DNA of 64,000 nt, from contig BLLK01000040.1 of NCBI GenBank assembly GCA_021927905.1, positions 558,001-622,000 of the forward strand, in the 5' to 3' direction. Shown here one piece after another: positions 56,119 through 64,000 of the stretch; position 1 is the first letter of the stretch; every line of letters begins with the position of its first letter. The position numbers and the translations under genes were made by a program. The stretch comes from Chaetoceros tenuissimus. Its lineage: Eukaryota > Bacillariophyta > Thalassiosirophyceae > Chaetocerotales > Chaetocerotaceae. The notes under the pieces were generated by a model, which was not told the origin of the DNA, did not search any database, and saw only the letters and a list, made by a program, of their open reading frames with translations.

Positions 56119-56327
56119 AATACAATCCAAAGAGGCAATCAATAGAAATACTTGCTTTTACTCTAAACTAATTTCATTTTCATTCACACATTAACTTCAA
56201 GAATATATTTGTAACTTCTTGCATTTGCCAACTCATTTTGTGGCAAGAAATATGGTTGCAATCAAACTGTGACATAACCAAAGTAAGCTATTTTAGAGGT
56301 TACTTTCTTGACTCAGAAAGCTTCCAA
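56119..56327. mobile_element. Foldback element copy 3 (partial, inverted orientation)
   Basis: This matches the centre and part of the left arm of 13649-14474, but in the opposite orientation. Shared words are GGCAAGAAATATGGTTG and TGACATAACCAAAGTAAGCT. Translated, it keeps the same frame as the copy-1 minus ORF over SIEILA, LILW-EIWLQ and CDITKVSYFRG. It ends at 56327 where unrelated sequence starts. Confidence 0.7.
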
Positions 56328-56449
56328 GTTCACTGCAAGGACTGGCCTGAATATGATCCACTCTATGCCTCTGCCAGTATTCCCATCAGAGATTCTAAAC
56401 CAAGTAGCTCTATTTCCCACAAAATAATGTATTGGCTAAGAAAACACCA

Positions 56450-57121
56450 GTGTATCTTCATCATCATCGAACTTCTTCCTCTTGTTACATCTATCTGTAG
56501 TATTGGAAGGAGTGGAAAGATTCATTATGCTCTTGGGAATAGCATTAAAGTGAAAGGTCCCATCCTTAAAATTGGACAAAATTCTATTGAAGTTGAGTTG
56601 TCTACAAATATAATCTAAACTCTCTGGGAAGAGGGGGACTTGGTCAAAGAAGTTCTTGAGTTTTCTGAAGAAAGCTGCCAGGATCAGGATAACTCAATTC
56701 TCATTCTTGTTGCAGTAAGTGGACCACTTTCTGATTCATCCTCAACTTGCTTGCTAGGTCATCTAGCTTTCTTGCTACAAAACAGTCGTCAAAGAGAAAA
56801 TGAAGAACCTTACTCATGGTTTCCACATTTTCAATTAACTACATCATGTTCTTGGGCAAGATGATTGAAGTCTTAGTCAACTTGTCAATAAATTCACTGT
56901 CTAGGCCAGTATTCTTCAACTTCAGATCAATGATGCATAAGATCTCTACACTTTCAACCCATTCATCAAAGTTATATCTCTGAAAAAGCAGCAGAGAGAT
57001 ACCCCAAGGAAATTCACTTGATTTCCATTTGATCTACTGTTGGAGGCTCAGGTAGGTGCTATGGATTCCATTCCTCCTCAAGTATGCTTCATTCCTCAAC
57101 TTCACAATCAGGAATCCTCCA
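56450..57121 (-). pseudogene. Degenerate coding block, copy A (first part)
   Basis: This region matches 60965-61625 (copy B) along its length, but carries more stops. It looks like the 3' part of a minus-strand coding sequence and continues at 59717 after the insertion of the gag-only element at 57122-59716. I cannot name the product. Both copies have the same layout, so the duplication is older than the insertion. Confidence 0.6.
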
Positions 57122-57243
57122 TGTTAGTGGTCAATCAAAGTTGAAGTCTACATCACAAGCACAAGCACAATTGGAAGAACGATTGAAGATCTTAGAGTAA
57201 TTTTAACCTTATAATTTTAACTTGAATTCATTTGAGTTTAGCA
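57122..57243 (+). repeat. 5' LTR of the gag-only element
   Basis: It is 122 bp long and differs from the 3' LTR at only a few positions, for example CACAATTGGAAGAACG against CACGACTGGAAGAATG. The few differences suggest a relatively recent insertion. Confidence 0.9.
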
Positions 57244-57294
57244 GATTAACAGTCTCGTGAGTCTCTTTATTCTAATTGAGTTAAAGGAGTTATC

Positions 57295-57890
57295 ATGGAC
57301 GATCCACCAGCGGAACGTCAGCCAAATGTAACACTCACTTATCACAAATATAGCTGATGACATGCTGATCCTATGACATTGCTGACACCTCTCATATCTC
57401 CTCGTTTTATTATCATCTCTTGTGCTGAATGCATGAGTGAAGTATAGATAACATAATAATCTCCTTATCTCTTTTTTTACCTGTTACATGGCACCAAATA
57501 TTCTACATCCCACAACCACCGATCTCTGTCATTCTCATATATTCCTCACTGTCACAGTCATTGCTTATATCTGTTACACAAATCAAAATGATGAGGCAGC
57601 AATCCACCAAGAAATCTGCCAAGAAAGCAACCAAGATGTCAACCAAGAAGTCAACCAAGAAATCCACCAAGAAATCCACCAGAATCCAGAAGAAATCCAT
57701 TAAGAAATCAACCAGATTCCAGAAGCAATCAACCAGAATCCAGAAGCCATGAATCAACCTAATTCACCACCACCAATCCAGACCAATTTCAATCCAGCTG
57801 AAGGACCTAATCAAGTGTCATTTAGCCAGAGTAATCCATTGAATGCCAGTCAGCTTTCGAATCAAAGTATGAAGAAAAGTATTGCAAGGT
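57295..57890 (+). pseudogene. N-terminal repeat ORF of the gag-only element
   Basis: The ATG at 57295 (MDDPPAERQPNVT) matches the NDPLAERQ repeats of the 9189 element. After a break it continues as a Gln/Glu repeat region (57600-57700) with NQEVNQEIHQEIHQNPEE, coded by a 12-bp DNA repeat. It ends with NPEAMNQPNSPP and a Ser/Asn-rich stretch to about 57890, with one stop near 57703. The repeat is expanded differently in the two elements. Confidence 0.6.
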
Positions 57891-58057
57891 GAAGATCAAC
57901 CACAAGTTTGATTGCATCGATCACAATTGCAACAGCAGGGAATCTTTGGAACATGAGTTACCTCTTTTTTCTTAGGTTCAACTATTGCAGGAGAACTTAT
58001 TACCCTTTTTGCGGCAATGTTTGCCTTACCTAGAGCAAAGGGAACATTGAAGTCCTA

Positions 58058-58240
58058 TTGGGATTGCGTGAAAACGAAGCTAGTTTCGTGCAGGAAAATT
58101 TAGCATTTGATTCAATTCAAGCATTTGCATCAGTTGATGTGAAAGGGTTATGGGACCTTCTTATGCTTTTGGGAATGTCCACTGGTCGTGCTGAAAGAAT
58201 TATGCTGCATTTTACACAAAGCATTCTCAGAAATACATGA
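58058..58240 (+). CDS. Gag-only element ORF 1 (short helical)
   Basis: A 60-codon frame with LRENEASFVQENLAFDSIQA then FASVDVKGLWDLLMLLGMST and GRAERIMLHFTQSILRNT. It looks like a helical capsid-type segment. Its stop overlaps the next start as ATGA at 58237-58240. Its own start is uncertain since coding signal extends upstream with a stop near 58047. I do not know its function. Confidence 0.4.
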   Translation: MGLRENEASFVQENLAFDSIQAFASVDVKGLWDLLMLLGMSTGRAERIMLHFTQSILRNT

Positions 58241-59010
58241 AGTCTGATGGAAGCATTGCTGACACCAACACGTTTGATGTGTTATGTTCCAAGCAAATGA
58301 CAAATCTGCCTAATATTAGTTCGATTCATCCTCAGCAAGGGGGGAGTTCAGCATTGGGTTCTCTGAAATCATCTTCTCCATTGAGTAATCCTACTGCCTT
58401 CTATTCGACCAAGCCAAAAGTGCAACAGATTTCCTTTGAAGCTGATTCAAGTTCTGATGAGGAATCAAGTGATGAAGATGATGATGATTCTTTTACAATG
58501 ACCAGTAGTAAAGGGGGGAGATATATGGAACCCAAGAAAAATATGATGCCTCAATTGGGATGCAGTAAGAGCAAAGCTGTAGCCTATAAGCGTTGTCTCT
58601 TGAACGAAATGGAAACTATTAATGCCCATCGCTTGGTTGCAACTGAGAATTGTGTTACAAAACCACGCCCCTGGATAGGAAAGAAGCATACTAAAGAAAA
58701 AAAGAAAAAGTATAAGCACCATAAGAAACGTGTCAAACTATTCAATGAGAGGAACAATGCTCTTTTAACTTATATCCAAAGTACTGCATACTGTGCAGGG
58801 CACCAGTTGAGCAACCAATTAGCAGAAATGACCTCTGGTGTGGAAGCTTTCAACTTCATTATGCAAGAATTAGATCCTATTAGGAGAGATGAGATTGCAT
58901 CAAGTAGTAATGCGCTGAAAGAATTCAATGATTACAAGCTTACGTCTGTATTGAAAGGATCATTCTCAAAGTTTGCGGTTGACTTGATGGATAGAGTTGA
59001 AGAACTATGA
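58237..59010 (+). CDS. Gag-only element ORF 2, acidic then basic
   Basis: A clean 257-codon frame starts MKSDGSIADTNTFDVLCSKQ. It has a Ser/Pro-rich start, an acidic run SSSDEESSDEDDDDSF, then a strongly basic tract KKHTKEKKKKYKHHKKRVK, then a helical C-terminal region (NALLTYIQSTAYCAGHQLSN). Acidic-basic-helical is a plausible RNA-binding gag, but there is no zinc knuckle. It starts in an ATGA overlap with ORF 1 and ends in another ATGA overlap with ORF 3. Similar acidic runs are in the minus-strand ORF at 11804-12430. Confidence 0.55.
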   Translation: MKSDGSIADTNTFDVLCSKQMTNLPNISSIHPQQGGSSALGSLKSSSPLSNPTAFYSTKPKVQQISFEADSSSDEESSDEDDDDSFTMTSSKGGRYMEPKKNMMPQLGCSKSKAVAYKRCLLNEMETINAHRLVATENCVTKPRPWIGKKHTKEKKKKYKHHKKRVKLFNERNNALLTYIQSTAYCAGHQLSNQLAEMTSGVEAFNFIMQELDPIRRDEIASSSNALKEFNDYKLTSVLKGSFSKFAVDLMDRVEEL

Positions 59011-59192
59011 CTGAACAAGATCCTTGGAAGTTGTCACTATTCAACAAGCTAACACCGGAATATAACCAAGTATTTTTGCAAGAGGACGTATTCAAGGATC
59101 TGCCATTCGAAGATTCATTAGTGAACCTACAATGTATTGCAGTTCATATTGAGAAGGAAAGTACTGGAGGTCGTGTCCATACTAGGATCTAA
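59007..59192 (+). CDS. Gag-only element ORF 3 (gag-like helix)
   Basis: The 61-codon frame begins MTEQDPWKLSLFNKLTPEYN and continues with QVFLQEDVFKDLPFEDSLVN and LQCIAVHIEKEST. The phrase about PEYN-VF and DLPFEDSLV is like the helical capsid C-terminal of many LTR gags. It begins in an ATGA overlap with ORF 2 and is in the minus-one frame to it. It may be the tail of one gag divided by frameshifts. Confidence 0.5.
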   Translation: MTEQDPWKLSLFNKLTPEYNQVFLQEDVFKDLPFEDSLVNLQCIAVHIEKESTGGRVHTRI

Positions 59193-59265
59193 AGGCATTC
59201 TGAAGGAAATTGCAGGTAACAAGGTGAATCATTTTGGTAACATTCAAAAGTAGATATTTAGTAAG

Positions 59266-59562
59266 ATGACCACTGAGGAGAAAAAGATATTTTTTGAAGC
59301 TATACAGAAATTGAGAGATGTAGGTATTGAATTCCTGGAATCCTCTAAGTCTGATGATACTGAAAAGAAAATTGAAGAGCTAGAATCCAAGATCAGGGAA
59401 CTAGAAAGCTTCCAAAAATGGGGAGTCAGTAACCCCTGAGAATGGGGAGTCTAAGCTGAAAGCAAGGAAAACTGGTAAAGCCAATGTTATGAGTATGTCC
59501 TACAAGGAAGTTCTTGAGCAGATCCCAGATGAAAAGCAGTGTAAGAAACTTGTAAACTAAAA
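59266..59562 (+). CDS. Gag-only element ORF 4, coiled coil, with a CCC-TGA frame break
   Basis: From the ATG at 59266 there are 57 codons: MTTEEKKIFFEAIQKLRDVG, then a heptad stretch EKKIEELESKIRELESF, ending NP and TGA at 59437. The plus-one frame from the same place carries on as ENGESKLKARKTGK and EVLEQIPDEKQCKKLVN to TAA at about 59560. It probably is one coiled-coil protein broken by a small indel or a shift at CCC-TGA. It lies just before the polypurine tract. Confidence 0.4.
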
Positions 59563-59594
59563 ACTTGATGCCTCCAAGCATTGATTCAGGGGAG

Positions 59595-59716
59595 TGTTAG
59601 TGGTCAATCAAAGTTGAAGTCTACATCACAAGCACAAGCACGACTGGAAGAATGATTGAAGATCTTAGAGTAATTTTAACCTTATAATTTTAACTTGAAT
59701 TCATTTGAGTTTGGCA
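59595..59716 (+). repeat. 3' LTR of the gag-only element
   Basis: It is the 122-bp partner of 57122-57243 and is followed by the TSD CTCCA. The polypurine tract TTCAGGGGAG lies just upstream. Confidence 0.9.
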
Positions 59717-60151
59717 CTCCATCAATAGTGAGGGTATCCATCAGAAAGGTTGAATTTGAAAGTCTTTCTTTGGACTTGGTCTCCACTGTTTCAGTAGCAC
59801 TTCCAAAGTTTCCGTTAGAGGTTTTGTTTCTCCAAATCCTGAATTATGTTCATTGCTTGGAAAGAATTATTCCTTTTTTCAATTGTAAGCTTTCAAGGTA
59901 CAGTTTTTTACCAAATCAGAATCGAAGGCACCAAAGTAGTGCAAAACATCAGAGTTCTCTGTAGCTCCACTCTCAATAAGTTCTGCAGTCTCATCTCTGT
60001 CCTCATTTATCTCAAGATGAAGGCTAGCAGCAATTATGATTTCCATCATCTCATCAATTGATTTTACTCCTTCAGAGGTAAATTTCTCTGAAGCTCTTTT
60101 CTAATAATGCACAAGTTTTGCAAGGTGGAAATATTTTTATTCCTGATATTC

Positions 60152-60328
60152 TTTTAAGTCTAAACTAAATTGAATTGATAAGTTAGAACTCTTTTATTAT
60201 TATGAAATATCTAAATTGTAATGATTTGGGACAAATTGTGCATTGGAAATTGTAGTCACTATACACTTTTGATTTGACGTCCATTGTCATTGGTTTCTCG
60301 ACTTAGATACTTGATCTCTTTCCTAACA
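60152..60328 (-). repeat. Solo LTR with TSD TATTC
   Basis: Its reverse complement starts TGTTAGGAAAGAGATCAA and shares ATCTAAGTCGA-AAACCAATG, ACAATGGACGTCAAATCAA and the TTTAGACTTAA end with the LTR at 9189-9357. TATTC is at 60147-60151 and 60329-60333. Copy B of the block (62040-62046) has no insertion there, which proves the event. A solo LTR is formed by recombination between two LTRs. Confidence 0.9.
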
Positions 60329-60768
60329 TATTCTTCAATCTGTTGAATTCCTCAGTAGAATTGAAAACAATCAAGTTCTTGTTGATCTTCTTAGCTTTTA
60401 CTTCCTTTACTACACCAAAAGCTACATCCTTGTCCAAGACGATTCTGAAGATCAGCAGAAAAGATACATGCATTGTGCATACAATGACTCTAAGCTAAAG
60501 ATATAAAGTTGACAAGAAACGAAGTTCTTTATTCCAGATCTGATTCATCCTTCACTATGGCATTAACTTATCACTTCAAGTTTCATCAAACTAGTAAAGA
60601 TAGATGGAAGCTAGATTCTGTCCCTTCCTTGCCATTAATTTAATTTCTGTCTTTACAGGATCTGTGTTTATATTGAACAGGTCTTTGGTTTAGTGTAGTG
60701 AAGTGAAGATGTTTAACATCAATTTTTGTACTGTACCTCAATTTGAGGAATTGTCTCTCTGCACAACT

Positions 60769-60960
60769 AGACCTCTAGCTGAGGATTTGTAAAGATCATC
60801 ACTGATCCAGCCACTGGGGATTTTGCTGTGTGAGGACCTCTAGCTGAGGATTTTGTAGGGACCTGCTTCCATGGTCCAGCCACCTCAAGGCTGTCAAAAA
60901 TCTTTCGACAAGACCTCTAGCTGAGGATTTTGTAGGGACTGGCTTTTGTGGTCCAAGTTA
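60769..60960. repeat. Three tandem-like repeats of CCTCTAGCTGAGGATTT
   Basis: Copies are at about 60769, 60836 and 60911. Each is followed by a variable GTAGGGAC-GG-TT-GTGGTCCA tail. The repeat does not occur in block B, so it expanded after the duplication. Confidence 0.7.
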
Positions 60961-60964
60961 GAAA

Positions 60965-62376
60965 CTTTCTTCATCATCATGGTTTTATTTCCTTTTGTTG
61001 CCTCTCTCCTCCAAACTCTTGGTGCAAGAAGGAACATCAGTAAAACAAACATAATTTTATCAAGTTCAATTTTCTGCAAATATGTTCAAGATTATCTGGG
61101 AAGAGAGTGACTTGGTCAAGGAAATTCTTTAGTTTTCTATCAAAAGCTGCAAGGATCAAAGTGACTCTGTCTTTGTTTTTGTTACAGTAGGATTGAATAA
61201 GTCTCTAACTAGGTCATCAAGCTTTCTTGCTGCAAAGCAGTCTTCAGAGAGGATGCGCAAGGGTTTCCATGTTGTCAATTAACTCAGCCACGTCATTTGG
61301 TAGAATGATTGAAGTCTTTGTAAACTTATCAAGTGTCTCACTGTCTATAGCTACATTCTTTGACTTCAGGTCAATAATACATAAGGTTTCAGCATTTCCC
61401 ATTCAGTACTCCACGTTTTCCTTTTGAAAGAGCAACAGAGAAAGGCCACTAGGTACTTCTTTTGACTTCCAACTTAGCCTTCTGTTGCAAATATCCTTTG
61501 TCTGCTGAAGGCCCAAGTAAGTATTGTGGATTCCCAATCTTCTCATATGTGTATCTAGAGCGTTAGCTCTCTCAATTTCACTTGAGCTATTCAAGACAAC
61601 AATCAGCGATACTCCATCAACAGTAAAAACATTCATCAGAATAGTCATGGTTAACTTGGCTAGTCTTTCATTGGGTTTTGCTTCAAACAATTTTGTAGTG
61701 GAAATAGAAGCTAGCATCACTTCCTATGTTTGTTTCCAGGAATCAATGAGTTGTCCTGTCTCTCCACTTCTCAAGTTTCCTTCATTACTTGGAAAGATCA
61801 ATTCCCTTTTCCAAATGAATTCACTCATCTCAACAGATCCTGATAAACAAGGGACCAAAGTACAGCATTAACAAAGATAAGCAAAATTTCCAAGTTCTCT
61901 CCAGCTCCATTCTCAATAAGTTCCACAGTCTCATCTGGCTGGCAGCGATTATGACTTACAACATCTTGTCAGTAGATTTTACTCCTTCCGAATCCAATGT
62001 ATGAGTTCCTCAAGGTGGAGATGTTTTCATTCCCAATATTCTTCAATCAATTGAATTCCTCAGTAGAATCACAATCGATTAAGCCCTTGTTGATCTTCTT
62101 GGGTTTAACTCCCTTCACTTCACCAAAAGCTTCCTCTTCATCCAAGAAGAAGACCTGGGCTTCTTCCTTTGACTCAGCAACAATTATGACAAGTTTGGTG
62201 CTCAAGATTCCTTACTTATCTCTTTGGCTAGTCTGAAATGGAGAGTGAGCTAACACTGGCCTTTTCATGCCATCAAATTTCAAAAAGAATGAGCTTGAGT
62301 GACAAGTATGTTAAACACATGATTTAGGAGGGACACCTTTCATCTCTCTTTAAGCAGGAATTGAATCTTGTACAAG
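60965..62376 (-). pseudogene. Degenerate coding block, copy B (uninterrupted)
   Basis: On the minus strand the frame starts near 62384 with MAHHLVQDSI and passes through QVFFLDEEEAFGEVKGVKPK, then DGVSLIVVLNSSSEIERANA and LDTHMRRLGIHNTYLGLQQT. It ends near 61050-60965. Several stops and shifts interrupt it. The N-terminal part is duplicated again at 62523-62822. I do not recognise the family. It is compatible with a retroelement gag or an expanded host gene family; there are no polymerase motifs. Confidence 0.55.
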
Positions 62377-62522
62377 GTGATGAGCCATTTGTTTGGTGTT
62401 TACTTTTATTCTCAAGAAAAGAGAAGATCCCTTGTATCCAAAGATCCCTTTTGTCTAAAATTGATGTCTGACGCACAGAGAAGATTGAGTCGATTCAAAA
62501 TTCAACTTCTCCAAAGTGTGAC

Positions 62523-62822
62523 TCAAACTTCAAAACTACCAATGATATCACATTGATCACTCCTAACTGTACAAGCCTCTTCTTTTGACTCCCCAAAAAT
62601 AACAACAAAATAAGTACTCAAGTTTTCATCCTTATCTCTCTGGCTTGTCTGAAAAGGAGAGCGAGCCAATACTGGCTCTTCAATGCCATCAACTTTCAAA
62701 AGGAGGGAGCTTGAATGACAAATTACTTGTTGAGAGCATGACTTAGGTGGAAGCCCTTTCAAGTCTTTTTGATTGAGAATCGAATCTTTTACAAAGTGAT
62801 GAGCCATTTTAGAGGGCTGCAC
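62523..62822 (-). pseudogene. Third, N-terminal-only copy of the block
   Basis: The 99-codon frame begins MQPSKMAHHFVKDSILNQKD and includes PPKSCSQQVICHSSSLLLKV, EPVLARSPFQTSQRDKDENL and STYFVVIFGESKEEA. Copy B has MAHHLVQDSI, CHSSSFFLKFDGM and PVLAHSPFQTSQRDK. This short copy stops where copy B starts (about 62380-62520 is spacer). It has an open frame, so it may be the youngest or least decayed. Confidence 0.5.
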
Positions 62823-64000
62823 ATTGCAATACAGAATATCACAATATAGCTACAATACAGCATTTAATACCCTACCATAAACTATGTATTTGAGAATGAG
62901 AACACTATGTATATATCCATATGAGGTGAGGAGATAGACCTTTGCTCTAACCCATACAGCTCTACGATAGCACGTAAAACAGGGCGTAAGGCCGTTTCTG
63001 TCAACCGATTTTCAGGTCGATTTTCGAGGTCTAATAGGTCAATCGATCCGATTTTCAGGTCGATTTTCGAGCTCTATTTTCAATTTTCTCCTAACCTGTG
63101 AGCATTACTACATGAACATGTTTACATAACATACACATTGTTCCAGCACAAAAAAAAACAATAACAAAACACAAACGAAGCTATCATCCACCTTCTACTT
63201 CTACTACTCGTACACAAGAAACATCTAGTCTAGCCTCTACTATAGCATAAATTTTGATAATGAATAAAGGGTTTTTTCTAGAGAAACCCGTTGAATCTCC
63301 TTACTTTAGCAATTCTTGAGAGCAGTGCACATGAAGAGTTTGTATTCAACAGCCATGTGTTGTAATTGGAGGAGGGAAGGTACTGGAAGATCAGGTTGGT
63401 GTTTGTCATCAGTTTAAGCTTGATCCTTATCTTTTAGGCTTCTTTTTGGGGATGCAAAGCTGCTTGTTTTTATTGGAAAAGATTGAGTTGGTAGCGAAGC
63501 GCGTGGCATATCCTATTGTGCAGAAATTTAAAAGAAGGAAATAAATCTTTCGGAGACCGAAGGAATGATTCGGAGACCGAAGGAATGATGATATATGGAA
63601 TAAGGCGAAAAAGAAAATATCGATCACGACAGGCTGAAAAATATTAATCATCCGAAAATGAAATGGATGAAGATGTACCTCTGACTGGATCCCACAAGAA
63701 TTTAAATACATGGCTGGAAATAGGATTACTTGACCGAAACGTTTTTAAAAATAGATAGGGAAATTAACTATAAATATCCTTAGTAAAGAATCAACAGAGA
63801 GACAATAGTTCTTCAATTTAAATTTACTTCATGTTCAAAAGGACGTAGTTGAAAAGAAATGAAATTATTTGTGTCTTGTGCTTTGAGAGAATTGCCCCCC
63901 CTTTTGAAAATAGAGAAGTGGTTGGAAATCGTTCTGTGAACAGAGGCAAAATAGGTCTATTTTCGGGTCTCCGGATGGACGGACAGACCTATTTATAATA
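62823..64000. other. Right-hand intergenic stretch with short tandem repeats
   Basis: A direct repeat of TCCGATTTTCAGGTCGATTTTCGAG-type words is at 63007-63078. A perfect 20-bp tandem pair TCGGAGACCGAAGGAATGAT is at 63549-63588. No gene was recognised. A 94-codon minus-strand frame at 63427-63711 is hydrophobic but shows no family feature. Confidence 0.45.

Larger units (their letters stand above)
57122..59716 (+). mobile_element. Gag-only LTR retrotransposon (complete, 2595 bp)
   Basis: The LTRs are 57122-57243 and 59595-59716 (122 bp each), starting TGTTAGTGGTCAATCAAAG and ending GCA. The TSD CTCCA lies at 57117-57121 and 59717-59721. A primer-binding-like GATTAACAGTCTCGTGAGTC follows the first LTR and TTCAGGGGAG precedes the second. 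The interior has gag-like ORFs and no protease, integrase, RT or RNase H. It resembles TR-GAG elements known from plants and is related to the 1049-bp element at 9189-10237. It needs enzymes from another element to move. Confidence 0.9.
59717..60960 (-). pseudogene. Degenerate coding block, copy A (second part)
   Basis: It continues the block from 57121 and matches 61617-62200. The minus-strand frame near 60480-60330 reads VAFGVVKEVKAKKINKNLIV and FNSTEEFNRLKNM, alike to copy B's FGEVKGVKPKKINKGLIDCD. A solo LTR of the gag-only superfamily interrupts it at 60152-60328. Beyond 60500 the match to copy B weakens. The three direct repeats of CCTCTAGCTGAGGATTT at 60769-60927 have a spacing of 65-75 bp and mark a local expansion. 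Confidence 0.55.

Overview
This window reads as nuclear DNA of a diatom, most likely a centric one (a Chaetoceros- or thalassiosiroid-like genome); the species cannot be fixed from sequence alone. The reasons are Ty1/copia elements of the diatom CoDi type, an F-box/ankyrin-type host gene with the diatom-style segment FVGPGHFLFIASVCKDFY, a second gene of the large diatom ankyrin-like family, and diatom-type tyrosine recombinase remnants. Base composition is AT-rich. I saw no tRNA, rRNA or CRISPR, and few genes look intact.

Layout. 1-14.5 kb is a scrap-yard of nested retroelements: a copia gag relic (+), a minus-strand copia polyprotein relic split by a tyrosine-recombinase fragment, a copia 3' pol relic whose LTR is itself split by a 1.05-kb gag-only LTR element, a minus-strand copia integrase relic, a minus-strand gag-only relative, and an imperfect foldback element. 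14.5-20.3 kb is the most host-like part: an ankyrin-like pseudogene interrupted by a clean 236-codon acidic ORF, then a small hypothetical gene. 20.3-25.4 kb holds a decayed mariner (DD39D-like) transposase with an unusually long insertion, a tyrosine recombinase N-terminal fragment, and unidentified ORFs with a fresh 154-bp tandem duplication. 25.4-27.9 kb has no recognisable gene. 27.9-31.5 kb is another copia relic, broken by a TIR element. 31.7-32.8 kb is the F-box/ankyrin gene, on the minus strand, with one in-frame stop.

32.9-35.1 kb is a segmental duplicate of 7.2-9.4 kb, sharing the same nested insertion and the same damage. A foldback copy follows. A Ty3/gypsy element lies on the minus strand at 35.9-42.5 kb; its protease region is cut by a 1375-bp DNA transposon with an 8-bp target duplication, itself apparently nested. 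42.5-44.1 kb is a minus-strand copia-type gag. The best-preserved CoDi element runs from 44933 to 52450 with 127-bp LTRs; it carries a 567-bp near-perfect hairpin at the gag/pol junction and a 305-bp MITE in its 3' LTR. A second, plus-strand gypsy (52.6-55.2 kb) is truncated. The last 9 kb is a tandemly duplicated minus-strand degenerate coding block; one copy is split by a complete gag-only LTR element (57122-59716, TSD CTCCA) and by a solo LTR (60152-60328, TSD TATTC).

How it fits together: almost all coding capacity belongs to mobile elements. The nesting order can be read from target duplications. The gag-only LTR family (three bodies plus solo or partial LTRs) lacks reverse transcriptase and must borrow it. 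The most unusual items are that family, the long-arm hairpin at the gag/pol boundary, the acidic ORF inside the ankyrin-like gene, and the nested DNA transposon with repeated GGGGTAGTATCA motifs. All coordinates come from reading by eye and edges may be off by a few bases.
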